Assembly: GCF_004769635.1 (NCBI RefSeq)
Contig: NZ_RQGH01000011.1
Span: forward strand, 333,501 to 397,500
DNA: 64,000 bases
Direction: 5' to 3'
DNA from: Leptospira jelokensis
Lineage (GTDB): Bacteria; Spirochaetota; Leptospiria; Leptospirales; Leptospiraceae
The notes beneath the pieces are model-generated. The model was not told the DNA's origin. It was given only the letters and a program-made list of their open reading frames with translations, and did not search any database. Shown in pieces: positions 19,832 to 29,306 of this stretch (position 1 is its first letter; the number at the start of each line of letters is the position of its first letter). Position numbers and translations under genes: made by a program.

Positions 19832-22615
19832 ATGCATTTAAAAAGCCTAAACATTGTTGGATTCAAAACATTTGCAGATGAGACCGAGATCAATTTTGAT
19901 CCTGGGTTTACTGCTGTCGTAGGACCTAATGGTTCCGGAAAATCAAATATTGTCGATTCCGTAAAATGGGTTTTTGGTGAAAAAAGTGCCAAGGGTCTTC
20001 GTGGGGAAAAGATGGACGATGTCATTTTCCACGGAACAGAGAGTAGGCGAGCCGCTGGGTTTTCTGAAGTATCCATTTTATTTGATAATGATGACCGTTT
20101 TTTTAATATCGATTTTCCATCCGTCAAAATCACTCGTAGGCTTTACCCTGATGGGGAAAACGAATACTACCTCAATGACATCCGTACTACAAGAAAGGAC
20201 ATCGAAAAAACCTTACTCGATACAGGGATTGGTAAATCCAGTTATAGCATTTTGGAACAAGGTCGTGTGGACCAAATCCTCAATTCCAAACCAGAAGAAA
20301 GAAGGGCCATTTTTGAAGAAGCAGCTGGTGTGAGTCGTTTCAAACTCGATCGCAAAGAAGCCAACAAAAAACTTGAAGACACAAACCAAAACCTACTTCG
20401 TATCCATGACATCATGAGTTCCATGCAAAAGGATTTGGAAGTTAAGGAAAAACAATCTGAAAAAGCAGAACAATACTTCAAACTCAAATCTGATTTAGAT
20501 GAATCCGATAAAAACTTACGTTACCTGAAGTTGAGAGACTTCAAACGAAGGATGAAAAAATCGGATGAAGAACTGCTCGAAATCCGAGAAAAAAACAAAT
20601 CCATTTTATCTCTCATCCAAAACGAAACCAATTTGATTTCCGAAAAAGAAACCACAAAGGAAGCAAAAGAAAGGGAAATTGCAGAGATCGATAAAAAATT
20701 ATTTGATCACCTTTCCAAAAGCCAAATCCAAAAAGAAAAAATCGCAAAAAACAAAACCTTTATCCAAGAGTATGAGTTACGAATCGGTGAAATCCTTTCT
20801 TCCTTAGAATTGGAAAACCAAGCCACAATCAAACTCGAAGTGGAAAAAAAGGCAATCGAACTTGAAAACGAACGCCAAAGGGAAATCCAATCCACCCTCC
20901 AAGACGAAATCACAGGCTTAGAATCCAAACGTGTTTCTTTGGAACTATCCATCAAAGAAGAGGAAAAATCCATTGAGGAAAAAGAAGTTCGCATTGGAGA
21001 AAATGAGAAACGCCACATCACCCTTCGCGAAAAACAAAAAACGGTAATCCTCGAACTCATCCAAGAATTGGAAAATAAAAAACGAGAATCCAAAGAAGGT
21101 GAGGAACTCCGAAACCAAAATAAAAATGAACTCGTTTCCATGGCAGAAGGATTCCAAACCAAGTTACAATCTGCACTTTCCTTCTTAGAAAATTCCAAAC
21201 TGTTGGAAACAAAAGAGTCTTTGCAAGAGATCCGAATGGATTTATATTCGGAAAAACTCAACGCCTTTTTGAAAAAGGAAGATGACTTCCGCAATTTACT
21301 CTTTGATAAAGATGGAATTTTATCCAAAAAAGAATCCATCGACCAAGAGATTGAAGACATCATTTTGGAAAACGAAAACCTCACTCGGGGGATTCGGGAC
21401 AACCAAAGTAATATCATCCTCTACAGAAACCATTGGGAAGAAACACGTACCCATATTGTGGAGTTAGAGAAAAAACTCCTAGAATCCAATTCTCGTTTGG
21501 AAAACCAACAAAAGGAAGTCGCTGTCCTCGATGAACGAATTGGTGAGATCCAATTGCGGATTAGTGGTGCCAAAGAACAGGAATCGGTGATTCGTGAGAA
21601 AAAGGAAACTTTGGAAAAGGAAGTTGAGGTTTTAGAAAAAGAAATCGAAGAAGCCTACCAAGAATTCCTTTCCATGAGCCGTATTTTAGAATCGGAAAAA
21701 GAAACCTTGCAATCGCTCGTGGAAGAAATTTCTGGCATCAAATCCAATATCTCCAAAAACCAAGAAGTGTTCCAAAACCTTCTGCCATTACTATCAGAAA
21801 AAGAAAGAACGAGTTCCGCTTTGAAAGTACAAATTGATTCCCTTGTCGAAGAATTGTACAACGATTATTCTTTAACGGATTCCGAACTCGAAACAGAACG
21901 AGGGGGCTTAGAACTCGACCAAAAGGCGGAAGAAAGAAGGTTACGCTCTGCCAAGTCTGAAATCCAACTCCTAGGTTCCATCAACCCACTTGCGATTGAA
22001 GAGTATCGCAATATCAAAGAAATTTACGAACACAACCAAAAACAAAAACAAGACATCGAAAGCTCCAAAAAGGACATTGAAGAAGTTTTAAAACGAATCA
22101 ATGAAGAGTCAGAAAAACTTTTCCAAATGACTTTTGAAAAAATCAAAGAGAACTTCCAGGAAACCTTTTCTACTTTATTCAATGGAGGCCGTGCGACTCT
22201 TGAACTCACAGAAAAAGAAGACTCACTCAATTCTGGGGTGGAAATTATGGCGGAACCACCAGGCAAACATGTTCAAAACTTACGTTTGTTATCTGGTGGG
22301 GAAAAGTCATTAACGGCGATTGCACTCCTCTTTGCAATCTACATGGTGAAACCAAGTCCATTCTGTTTCTTAGATGAAATTGATGCAGCCTTGGATGAAG
22401 CTAACAAACTTCGTTTTTGCCAAATCCTCGACCGCTTCAAAGACAAAACCCAGTTCATTGTGGTCTCACACGCACAGTCAACGATCTCAAGGGCCAATGC
22501 AATCTTTGGAGTCACAAATGAGGAACCTGGGATTTCCAAAATCCTCTCCTTACGACTCGATGAAGCGAAGTCGTTCTCCAAACAAATTTCGCAAAAAACG
22601 GGAACAGAAAACTAA
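19832..22615 (+). CDS. smc: Chromosome segregation SMC protein, short form without a canonical hinge
   Basis: The ATPase head is complete: Walker [11 protein letters not shown] (31-40), the Q-loop region, C-motif [13 protein letters not shown] (about 818-830) and Walker [16 protein letters not shown] (about 845-859). Between them lies long coiled coil. At 927 residues it is about 250 shorter than usual. The middle, around residues 440-500, is only a short non-coil patch ([16 protein letters not shown] and on) with no recognisable hinge glycines or ALG motif. Short SMCs are known in spirochaetes. The gene is followed by a strong terminator. Confidence 0.92.
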   Translation: MHLKSLNIVGFKTFADETEINFDPGFTAVVGPNGSGKSNIVDSVKWVFGEKSAKGLRGEKMDDVIFHGTESRRAAGFSEVSILFDNDDRFFNIDFPSVKITRRLYPDGENEYYLNDIRTTRKDIEKTLLDTGIGKSSYSILEQGRVDQILNSKPEERRAIFEEAAGVSRFKLDRKEANKKLEDTNQNLLRIHDIMSSMQKDLEVKEKQSEKAEQYFKLKSDLDESDKNLRYLKLRDFKRRMKKSDEELLEIREKNKSILSLIQNETNLISEKETTKEAKEREIAEIDKKLFDHLSKSQIQKEKIAKNKTFIQEYELRIGEILSSLELENQATIKLEVEKKAIELENERQREIQSTLQDEITGLESKRVSLELSIKEEEKSIEEKEVRIGENEKRHITLREKQKTVILELIQELENKKRESKEGEELRNQNKNELVSMAEGFQTKLQSALSFLENSKLLETKESLQEIRMDLYSEKLNAFLKKEDDFRNLLFDKDGILSKKESIDQEIEDIILENENLTRGIRDNQSNIILYRNHWEETRTHIVELEKKLLESNSRLENQQKEVAVLDERIGEIQLRISGAKEQESVIREKKETLEKEVEVLEKEIEEAYQEFLSMSRILESEKETLQSLVEEISGIKSNISKNQEVFQNLLPLLSEKERTSSALKVQIDSLVEELYNDYSLTDSELETERGGLELDQKAEERRLRSAKSEIQLLGSINPLAIEEYRNIKEIYEHNQKQKQDIESSKKDIEEVLKRINEESEKLFQMTFEKIKENFQETFSTLFNGGRATLELTEKEDSLNSGVEIMAEPPGKHVQNLRLLSGGEKSLTAIALLFAIYMVKPSPFCFLDEIDAALDEANKLRFCQILDRFKDKTQFIVVSHAQSTISRANAIFGVTNEEPGISKILSLRLDEAKSFSKQISQKTGTEN

Positions 22616-22681
22616 AGTTACCGAACACAAAGGAAGGGAAGTGGGAAGTTGGCTTCTCTTTCCGTTTTTCCTGGAGAAACA

Positions 22682-22716
22682 AAAAAAAACCTAAGACGTT
22701 TGTCTTAGGTTTTTTA
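22682..22716. terminator. Bidirectional rho-independent terminator after smc
   Basis: A perfect 8-bp stem CCTAAGAC / GTCTTAGG (22690-22697 and 22702-22709) with loop GTTT is flanked by an A-run on the left and a T-run on the right, so it can work in both directions. It lies between smc and the convergent Cys-rich gene. Confidence 0.9.
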
Positions 22717-22752
22717 CTTTACGTTAGTTTGAAAGCGAATGCTTGGTTGGTA

Positions 22753-23043
22753 TTATTTGTTTGCTTGCATTTCCCGAACGATGCAAGTGGAGAATGCCTT
22801 ACAAGAATCGCCGCTCGACAAACAACCAGAGATTTTATTGTAGTATTTGGGACGATTGCAATTGAACTCACACCCTTTGCGGAGTGTGTTTTTTTGTTCT
22901 TCTGATGCATTTGGATTCACTTGAACCGTGCAATTGTAAAACTTATCACAAGCTTCTTTACACTTAGGAAAATCTGCTGCTTGGATGGATCCAGTGAATA
23001 ACACCAGAACCAGGATGGAAAACAATCGGTTTGTATGTTTCAT
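22753..23043 (-). CDS. Exported cysteine-rich small protein
   Basis: A 96-residue protein with a clear signal peptide (KHTNRLFSILVLVLFTGSIQA) and eight cysteines in the mature part. They are arranged as C-x3-C-x6-C, C-x3-C and C-x6-C-x5-C, most likely forming disulphides in the periplasm. It resembles a family of Cys-rich proteins described only in Leptospira; the function is unknown. The ribosome site GAGAGGACAAGG precedes ATG 23043. It ends at the shared terminator with smc. Confidence 0.8.
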   Translation of the reverse strand: MKHTNRLFSILVLVLFTGSIQAADFPKCKEACDKFYNCTVQVNPNASEEQKNTLRKGCEFNCNRPKYYNKISGCLSSGDSCKAFSTCIVREMQANK

Positions 23044-23062
23044 ACCTTGTCCTCTCGATCTT

Positions 23063-23139
23063 TGGTAGCGAAGACGGGAGTCGAACCCGTGACCTCAGGG
23101 TTATGAATCCTGTGCTCTAACCATCTGAGCTACCTCGCC
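23063..23139 (-). tRNA. tRNA-Met (CAT anticodon), elongator type likely
   Basis: A complete cloverleaf on the minus strand. The acceptor GGCGAGG pairs with CTTCGCT, the D arm is GCTC/GAGC, the anticodon loop is TTCATAA, the T arm is ACGGG-TTCGACT-CCCGT, and CCA is encoded. The anticodon stem has one A-C mismatch at its last pair. The first base pair is G-T and not the C-A mismatch of initiator tRNA, so elongator Met is most likely. A lysidine-modified tRNA-Ile cannot be excluded from sequence. Confidence 0.93.
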
Positions 23140-23217
23140 CTATTACCTTAGATCGTTTGGTAGAACCAAATCTTTAGTTCTTTTAGTCATTTTTTGAATG
23201 GTTGGGGAATGGTAAAC

Positions 23218-23246
23218 AAAAAAAAGCCCCGACGGTTGCCGGGGCC
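23218..23246 (-). terminator. Rho-independent terminator of glnA
   Basis: GCCCCG (23226-23231) pairs with CGGGGC (23240-23245); read on the minus strand it is followed by a run of eight T. It begins 8 bases after the glnA stop codon. Confidence 0.88.
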
Positions 23247-23253
23247 TTTTCTC

Positions 23254-24714
23254 TTAGCAAGAGTAAGTAGTGAGGAATTCGTATGGGTGAGGGCGACCTT
23301 CCCATGGCCAAATTTCTGTTTCAAACTTATAGTGTTGGTATGTTTGCAGGAAGTTTTCTGTAAACACATCTCCTTGTTTGAAGATCTCTCTTTGAGCGAG
23401 CATCTCTTCCATTGCTTCACGAAGAGTGTGAGGCATTTGGCGGATTCCTTTTTCACGGATTTCATCCAATGAAAGTTCAAATAAATCTTCTTCACGTGCA
23501 GGACCTGGATCAATTTTTTCAGTTACTCCAGCCATACCAGCCATTAGAAGCGAAGCAAACGCCAAATATGGGTTAGCTGTTGAGTCTGGGAATCGGAATT
23601 CCACACGTTTTGCTTTTTCTCCGCTAACAAAAGGAATACGGCAAGAAGCAGAACGGTTTTGTGCAGAGTATGCTAAAATTGAAGGTGCTTCAAATCCAGG
23701 AATGAGTCGTTTGTAAGAGTTAGTGGATGCATTTGTAAATGCTGCACAAGCTCTTGCATATTTTAAGACTCCACCAACGTAGTTGAATGCGAAGTCAGAC
23801 AATCCTTGGTATTTGTCTCCAGCAAAAAGGTTTTTTCCACCTTTCCAAAGAGAAATATGAACGTGCATACCGTTACCATTATCACCAAAAAGTGGTTTTG
23901 GCATAAAAGTAGCAGTTTTTCCGTGTTTATGAGCTACCATCTTTACGATGTACTTTAACTTTTGAACGTTATCAGCAGCTTCAATGAGGGTTCCGAATTT
24001 TACTCCGATTTCCCCTTGCGCTTGGGCAACTTCGTGGTGGACCACAAATGTTTCCATTCCGATCGCTTCCAAAGTTTTTACAAATTCAGCACGTAGGTCC
24101 ACTTGTGAGTCAATTGGTGCCACTGGGAAGTAACCACCTTTTGTTCCAGGACGGTGACCTGAGTTGAAGTTGATTTTACCTGTGTTATTGGAACCAGGGA
24201 TTTCTGAGTGTGTGTTCCAAATCCCTTCGTTTGAGTCCAATTCATAGTATTGGCAGTTGATTTCATCACGAACTTTTAAACTATCAAAAACAAAAAATTC
24301 ATTTTCAGGGCCAAAGTATGCAGTGTCTGCAATGCCTGATTTGTTCATGAATTCTAATGCCTTTTTCGCAATGGACCTAGGGCATTTGTCATAGTATTGG
24401 TTTTTATAGATGTCCCAAACGTCACAAAACATAACGAGTGTTTTGTCGGCAGTGAACGGATCTAAAAACGCCGTAGAAATTTCTGGATGTAATTGCATAT
24501 CGGAAGCATTGATTGGCTGCCAACGAGCAATCGAAGATCCATCAAAAGGAATTCCTTTGAATGTATCTTCATTTACGGAATTCACATAATACGAAACGTG
24601 GTGCCACATTCCTTTGATATCCGTAAATCGGAAGTCATAGAAAAGGACTCCATTTTTTTTGGCATACTCAACCACTTCCTTTCCGGAAGTAAATTTTGGG
24701 GTTGCGAACTGCAT
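23254..24714 (-). CDS. glnA: Glutamine synthetase, type I
   Basis: GlnA joins ammonia to glutamate using ATP. The 486 residues contain the GSI landmarks: IPFDGSSI (about 55-62), the metal site [23 protein letters not shown], the ATP motif [16 protein letters not shown] and the Arg-containing NRSASCRIP. The place of the adenylylated tyrosine (NLYDLPPEE in enteric GlnA) reads EEDLFELSL, so Phe near residue 409 replaces Tyr and GlnE-type adenylylation should be impossible. AAGGAG precedes the ATG, with a sigma-54 promoter upstream. Confidence 0.97.
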   Translation of the reverse strand: MQFATPKFTSGKEVVEYAKKNGVLFYDFRFTDIKGMWHHVSYYVNSVNEDTFKGIPFDGSSIARWQPINASDMQLHPEISTAFLDPFTADKTLVMFCDVWDIYKNQYYDKCPRSIAKKALEFMNKSGIADTAYFGPENEFFVFDSLKVRDEINCQYYELDSNEGIWNTHSEIPGSNNTGKINFNSGHRPGTKGGYFPVAPIDSQVDLRAEFVKTLEAIGMETFVVHHEVAQAQGEIGVKFGTLIEAADNVQKLKYIVKMVAHKHGKTATFMPKPLFGDNGNGMHVHISLWKGGKNLFAGDKYQGLSDFAFNYVGGVLKYARACAAFTNASTNSYKRLIPGFEAPSILAYSAQNRSASCRIPFVSGEKAKRVEFRFPDSTANPYLAFASLLMAGMAGVTEKIDPGPAREEDLFELSLDEIREKGIRQMPHTLREAMEEMLAQREIFKQGDVFTENFLQTYQHYKFETEIWPWEGRPHPYEFLTTYSC

Positions 24715-25076
24715 TTGATTCTCCTTCGTTCAGAGGTCGGTCTGATTGTTGTAATCTGTTACCATTTTAAATGCAAGATTTATACCAAGGCATTTCGACC
24801 GAAATATAAGGGTTTCGTGGAGTTTCTAAGCATATTGTTTTGAAAATAGTGCCTAGGAACAACGCGAAATGCTGATTTAAAAGAATAAATGCTATAAATT
24901 TGGGCAAATAACACTCAATCTAAGCCGCCTGCAATCCCGAGTATTTTAGAAAATGCCGTTGATTCGGTCAATGGAATCCGGATTTTTTTTGAACAAATTT
25001 GGGAAAAATCTAAATTCCTTGTAATTTATGTTTTTTTTGTGGCAATCATCCTGATCCCAGAAACTGTAGAAGGAAG
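24715..25076. other. Intergenic region between glnA and the PP2C gene
   Basis: 362 bases between divergent genes. The left end holds the glnA leader and sigma-54 promoter. From 24898 to 25080 one plus-strand frame is open without an ATG, GTG or TTG start and ends in ATGA with the next gene. No other structure was recognised. Confidence 0.6.
24771..24788 (-). promoter_or_regulatory. Sigma-54 (-24/-12) promoter of glnA
   Basis: On the minus strand TGGTATAAATCTTGCA (24787 down to 24772) matches the consensus TGGYAYRNNNNTTGCA at every fixed position and in spacing. The predicted transcript would start near 24761, leaving a leader of about 47 bases before the glnA ATG. This is the expected control for nitrogen assimilation. 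Confidence 0.75.
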
Positions 25077-26813
25077 ATGAGCTCTCGTAAACCCGATTTT
25101 GGTCGATTCCAACACTTAGAGAGTTTCATCCATTTGTCCAAAGACGCCATTTGGTGTTATGAATTGGACGTTCCAATGCCCATCTCACTTTCCACAGAGG
25201 AACAAATGGAATACATTTGGAATCATTCTGTTGTGAAAGAATGTAATTTGGCAATGGTCAAATTGTATGGTTATAGCAAACTGGAAGAGGTAAGTGGAAA
25301 GTTTGTAAAAGACATCGTAAGTCTTGAAAGTGTATACCTCCTCCGTAAATTCATCGAAAACTCCTATCTCTTAGAAGACTTTGAATACAAACAACAAAAC
25401 TCCATCCTTCCCAAGGTATTCTTACTCAATACCCATGGACAGGTGGTTGATGGCCACCTCATCCGCATCTGGGGACAACAGATTGAAATTTCAAATATCA
25501 AAGAGTCGGAGACAAAACTTTCCGGTTTACTTCAATTTTCCCAAATCGTCACTGAGATCTCCAAAATGTTTGTGCATACAAAAGCGGAATTTGTATCGGA
25601 TGCCATACAGTTTGCCTTAGAGGAACTAGGAAAGTATGCAAAGGCAGATCGTGTTTTTGTTGCCGAGATTTCTTCTGATAAACAATTTTTATCAGTGAGC
25701 CATGAATCGTTGTTTGGTGGTGCTCCTTCTTTATTTGAAGTAGGAACGAAACTTTCCATTGCGAAAATGAATCCTGAACGGTTGGGTGTGCTTGCCGGAG
25801 ATGGTGTGATTTATATCCCGGATACTACTGCATTGCATGATGAACCTTGGCACTTACAACTTTTTAAATCCGCAGAAGTTCGGTCCATTCTGGTGATTGG
25901 ATTACGAGATGAAGGGAACCTCATCGGAATCCTTGGAGTGACCACCTACCTGAATTTAGGCAACTGGACAGATGAAACCAAACAAATGTTAGGTCTTGTG
26001 GCTGGTTTTGTTTCACAAGGATTGGTCCGAGCTAAAAATGAAATCAAACTGATGAAAAAAGAAAAAATCTTACAAAGGTTTTATTCTGATGTAAAAGAAG
26101 ACATGGCACTTGCCAAGATGACACAAGAGGCTTGGGTCGCAAAAGATTTTGGGGTCATTCCCAACTTAAAAATAGAATCAAGATTTTTGCCGTATGATGA
26201 AATCGGTGGGGATTTGATTTTATATGAAAAACCAACATCTGATTGCATTGATATCTTTTTTGGAGATATTTCAGGTCATGGAATTTCCTCAGCACTGGTT
26301 TCTGGGATTGCTGCTGTATCGTTTAAAAAACATTCACAACAAGAAAGTTCCCCCGCGGCAATTTTGAATGCCATGCACAAGGAATTAAAAACCATCATCT
26401 TCAAACACCATATATCGGCCCTGGTGTTACGAATTTATCCATTGGAACGTCGGATTGCCTTTAGTTTTGCAGGCCATCCTCCTGTTGTGTTTTGGAATGA
26501 AAACAACAGAGTGATGAAATTTGTGAAAGATGAAATGTATCCGATTTTACTATTGGATGATTGGAATGGGAAAAACATCGAAAGGACATTTGAACCAGGA
26601 GACCGCCTATTATTGTATTCCGATGGAATCTATGAATTGGAAGAAGAGTCCGGCGGTTACATTGGTCTCGATGTCTTTTTACAAGAGTTATCTGAAATGA
26701 TTTCGCTTGCAGAAGACACTGATAGTCTGATCAAAAAAATGATCGCCAATTGCCTTGTAGAAAAAGATCGGATCATCCATGATGATATTGCTGTTTTGTT
26801 TTTAGAATTTTAA
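25077..26813 (+). CDS. PAS-GAF-PP2C (SpoIIE/RsbU-like) serine phosphatase
   Basis: The 578-residue cytoplasmic protein begins with a PAS-like region (about 15-140) and a GAF domain (about 165-320, FVAEISSDKQFLSVSHES). A PP2C-type phosphatase of the SpoIIE class follows. Metal-binding motifs are seen: DEIGGDLI, FGDISGHGISSAL, FAGHPPVVFW, LLLYSDGIYE and DDIAVLFLEF at the very end. Such proteins usually dephosphorylate STAS anti-sigma antagonists; the STAS protein at 7.2 kb is a candidate partner only by family logic. AAGGA lies just before the ATG. Confidence 0.9.
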   Translation: MSSRKPDFGRFQHLESFIHLSKDAIWCYELDVPMPISLSTEEQMEYIWNHSVVKECNLAMVKLYGYSKLEEVSGKFVKDIVSLESVYLLRKFIENSYLLEDFEYKQQNSILPKVFLLNTHGQVVDGHLIRIWGQQIEISNIKESETKLSGLLQFSQIVTEISKMFVHTKAEFVSDAIQFALEELGKYAKADRVFVAEISSDKQFLSVSHESLFGGAPSLFEVGTKLSIAKMNPERLGVLAGDGVIYIPDTTALHDEPWHLQLFKSAEVRSILVIGLRDEGNLIGILGVTTYLNLGNWTDETKQMLGLVAGFVSQGLVRAKNEIKLMKKEKILQRFYSDVKEDMALAKMTQEAWVAKDFGVIPNLKIESRFLPYDEIGGDLILYEKPTSDCIDIFFGDISGHGISSALVSGIAAVSFKKHSQQESSPAAILNAMHKELKTIIFKHHISALVLRIYPLERRIAFSFAGHPPVVFWNENNRVMKFVKDEMYPILLLDDWNGKNIERTFEPGDRLLLYSDGIYELEEESGGYIGLDVFLQELSEMISLAEDTDSLIKKMIANCLVEKDRIIHDDIAVLFLEF

Positions 26814-26817
26814 TTTC

Positions 26818-26840
26818 AACCTGCGTTCGCAGTTTTTTAA
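26818..26840 (+). terminator. Probable terminator after the PP2C gene
   Basis: A short CTGCG-TT-CGCAG stem (26821-26832) is followed by TTTTTTAAA. It lies 7 bases after the phosphatase stop. The stem is short, so confidence is moderate. Confidence 0.5.
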
Positions 26841-26855
26841 ATGAAAACTTGGATT

Positions 26856-27587
26856 TTAATTTTGGCGGTCGATTAAATCCAGGGCTTTGGCATCGGCTTC
26901 CGGATACTTCGCTAAATACTCTGCGACAATTTTTTGTTTGCCTTCCAATCGATCCAAATGGGTTTCAATGATATGACCAAAATCCAATTTCCCTGTTACG
27001 ATTTCATACCGTTCCGTTTCAATGGTGCCTAGGTCCAAATCCACAGGGACTTCATTCGCTTTGTCAGCATATTCTTTGGCTTTTTCCCAATAGGGAATGG
27101 CTTCTTTGTAAAAACTTTCTGCGACCCCAAAACTTTCTTTTAATTCGTGGGCAAAGTCTAGGTTGTAAAAATATACATGCCGTTTGTCAAATTTTGAGGC
27201 GAGCCGCATATACGAGCGCATGATTTGGATATTGATATGCATAAACATCAGATTGCGGTATTTGTAGTAAGCTTGTTCGGTTTTTGTTTCACATAACGCG
27301 TGTTTTGGATGTCTAAAACGTTTGTTTAAGGCAATTTTTAACCAATAGATATTTTTACGAAGTTCGTTGTCATTGTAATGTTGTTTTAAATTGTACAATT
27401 CATAAAAATCTTCTAGGTATTTAGGTTCCCATTTGTGTAATTTATAAGGAACCCAATCGGAAAATTTAGTATAAGGGCCATTTTTTTCGTATTCATAATT
27501 GTAATCGATGTCCGTTTCCCAAGCCCTAAGGGATACGGAAAACAAGGTAAGGAGTAAAAATAATAAAATGGGAGTGCCTTGTTTCAT
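26856..27587 (-). CDS. Exported helical protein of unknown function, 243 aa
   Basis: I do not recognise the family. From ATG 27587 the product has a signal peptide (KQGTPILLFLLLTLFSVSLRA) and a mature part rich in Tyr, Trp, Lys and Glu that looks almost all helical, with repeat-like helices (ESFYKEAIPYWEKAKEYADKA) reminiscent of TPR-like packing. The open frame extends further upstream into the regulator gene, but the signal peptide and GGAAGG support 27587. It lies 47 bases downstream of a two-component system on the same strand, so it may be in that operon. Confidence 0.72.
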   Translation of the reverse strand: MKQGTPILLFLLLTLFSVSLRAWETDIDYNYEYEKNGPYTKFSDWVPYKLHKWEPKYLEDFYELYNLKQHYNDNELRKNIYWLKIALNKRFRHPKHALCETKTEQAYYKYRNLMFMHINIQIMRSYMRLASKFDKRHVYFYNLDFAHELKESFGVAESFYKEAIPYWEKAKEYADKANEVPVDLDLGTIETERYEIVTGKLDFGHIIETHLDRLEGKQKIVAEYLAKYPEADAKALDLIDRQN

Positions 27588-27634
27588 CCTTCCAAGTATC
27601 GGAGGAATTTCCATTTTCCATAAGGAAGATGTCG

Positions 27635-28318
27635 TTATTCTAAAGGTTGCAGGGGGGCCATCCATTGGTAACCAACACCCCTTACATTTCGGATGGAATC
27701 TTCCCCGAGTGCGTCCCGAAGCCTTACAATGGCATTGTCGATGGTTCGTTCCGTCGGGAAACTGTCTTCCCCCACGATGAAGTCGAGGATTTCCGAACGG
27801 CTGAATACTTTTTCGGGGTCGCTTAGGAGTAAAGCAAGCAGGGAACAATCTCGTTTGGAAAGTAGGGTGGTATGACCCGTTTCGTCTTTCACGAGGAAGG
27901 AATCCAAATGGATTTCTTTTGATTCCATTTTCCATTTTTGACCGTAGTGAGGGCGGGTGAGGGAAACCACTCGTTCCAAACGGATGAGGAATTCTTTCAA
28001 ATGGAAGGGTTTGGGGATAAATTCAGCAGCACCCAATTCAAATCCGCGGAGTCTTTCTTGTGCCCCAGCCTGTGCCGTTAGGAACAAAAAGGGAAGGTCC
28101 TTTTCTTTTGAGACAATCATTTCGGCGAGATCAAATCCATTTCCATCTGGCAGGCGTAAGTCGAGAACCACCAAATCAAATGCATTTGGTTTGTATAAGT
28201 CTTTAGCTTCTGCTACCGATTTTGCCCACTTCACTCGGTATTTGTCTTGTTCCAATCGTTCTTTTAATGTCTCCCCAAGACCTTCATCATCTTCCACAAG
28301 TAAAATTCTAGGTTTCAT
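27635..28318 (-). CDS. OmpR/PhoB-type response regulator
   Basis: A 227-residue two-domain regulator. The receiver domain has the acidic pair EDD (9-11), the phosphorylated Asp in VVLDLRLPDGNGFD (near 53), the Thr switch FLFLTAQ and the conserved Lys in FIPKPF. The C-terminal winged helix contains LLSKRDCSLLALLL and ERTIDNAIVRLRDALG with VRGVGYQW. Its ATG overlaps the kinase stop (ATGA), so the pair is translationally coupled. The signal and targets are unknown. Confidence 0.95.
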   Translation of the reverse strand: MKPRILLVEDDEGLGETLKERLEQDKYRVKWAKSVAEAKDLYKPNAFDLVVLDLRLPDGNGFDLAEMIVSKEKDLPFLFLTAQAGAQERLRGFELGAAEFIPKPFHLKEFLIRLERVVSLTRPHYGQKWKMESKEIHLDSFLVKDETGHTTLLSKRDCSLLALLLSDPEKVFSRSEILDFIVGEDSFPTERTIDNAIVRLRDALGEDSIRNVRGVGYQWMAPLQPLE

Positions 28319-29202
28319 GCGACCTCGTGTAGACTCATTTTGACTTGGAAACCATTTGCCGAATGAGGAAATTCTAATTTCCCTTTCATCTTTTCGATTA
28401 ATTTTTTCACAATATAAAGTCCGATCCCACTCCCACTGGTCTTCGAATGGCGGAGGAAAGGAAGGGTTAATTGTTTTTTGTTACCAGTAAAACCGGATCC
28501 ATTGTCTTCGAGTAAAAAACAAATTTGGTTTTTTTCTTGGAAGATGTGAAGTTTGATTGAATTTGCTTTTCCGTGTCGTCTGGCATTATCGGTAAGATTT
28601 TTTAACATGGCAAAAAAAGCTTTTTTGTCTAAATACACTTTTTTATGAAGGGGAACAGAAACTTCCCAAATTAAATTTGGTTCATGGTGGGAATAAGAAT
28701 CCTTTAACTCTTGTAAGGTGAATTTTTCCATATATAACACTTCACCTTGCATGAGGCTTGCAAGGTAAAATGCATTGCCCATTTGGGATTCAATCCTTTG
28801 GTTTTCTTTCCATATTTTTTCAAGTTTTCGTTTGAGTTCTGGATTTTTTGTATCTTCTAATAATACTTCGATTTGCAGCTGTAAGCTGGCAATCGGTGTT
28901 TTCATTTCGTGTGTGACTGTTGAAAAAAAATCGGAGATGAGTTTGGAACGTTTGTGGTCTCGGTAGGAAAGTACGGCCAATGTCACCCCACCCAGTGTTA
29001 ACATAAAAAGGAAAAATGATCCTTCCAATTGCAACATCCGGTTCACACGATTCAGTTCCAATTGCCTTTCCTGGCTGATTGATATTTCAGAAATGGTTTT
29101 GGCTTGGCGAAACCCTAAAATCCACCACCAGACTCCAAGGGATAGAGTGAGGGAAAGCCATGCCAGGGAAAAAAACATTCGAAATTGTGCAGATCCTCTC
29201 AA
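28315..29202 (-). CDS. Membrane sensor histidine kinase
   Basis: A small kinase of 295 residues with two membrane helices (about 9-31 and 60-80) enclosing a very short periplasmic loop, so it probably senses within the membrane or through a partner. Catalytic boxes are clear: H-box FFSTVTHEMKTPIA (His near 98), N-box LKNLTDNARRHG, G1 LEDNGSGF, G2 GSGIGLYIVKKL. The start is TTG 29202 with a good GAGAGG ribosome site; an ATG at 29178 is the alternative. Partner regulator directly downstream. Confidence 0.93.
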   Translation of the reverse strand: MRGSAQFRMFFSLAWLSLTLSLGVWWWILGFRQAKTISEISISQERQLELNRVNRMLQLEGSFFLFMLTLGGVTLAVLSYRDHKRSKLISDFFSTVTHEMKTPIASLQLQIEVLLEDTKNPELKRKLEKIWKENQRIESQMGNAFYLASLMQGEVLYMEKFTLQELKDSYSHHEPNLIWEVSVPLHKKVYLDKKAFFAMLKNLTDNARRHGKANSIKLHIFQEKNQICFLLEDNGSGFTGNKKQLTLPFLRHSKTSGSGIGLYIVKKLIEKMKGKLEFPHSANGFQVKMSLHEVA

Positions 29203-29306
29203 TTTTGCCTCTCAAAACAAGATAAGGGTAAGGGGAAGGACGACGAGCAAAAAAAGATGTTGTCACCTTGGGGGAACCCGAGAATTTATTTTTAAGGAGA
29301 ACAACT

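Noticed and set aside
23063..23139. Initiator tRNA-fMet
   Set aside because: The first acceptor pair is G-T and not the C-A mismatch, and the anticodon stem lacks the three G-C pairs.
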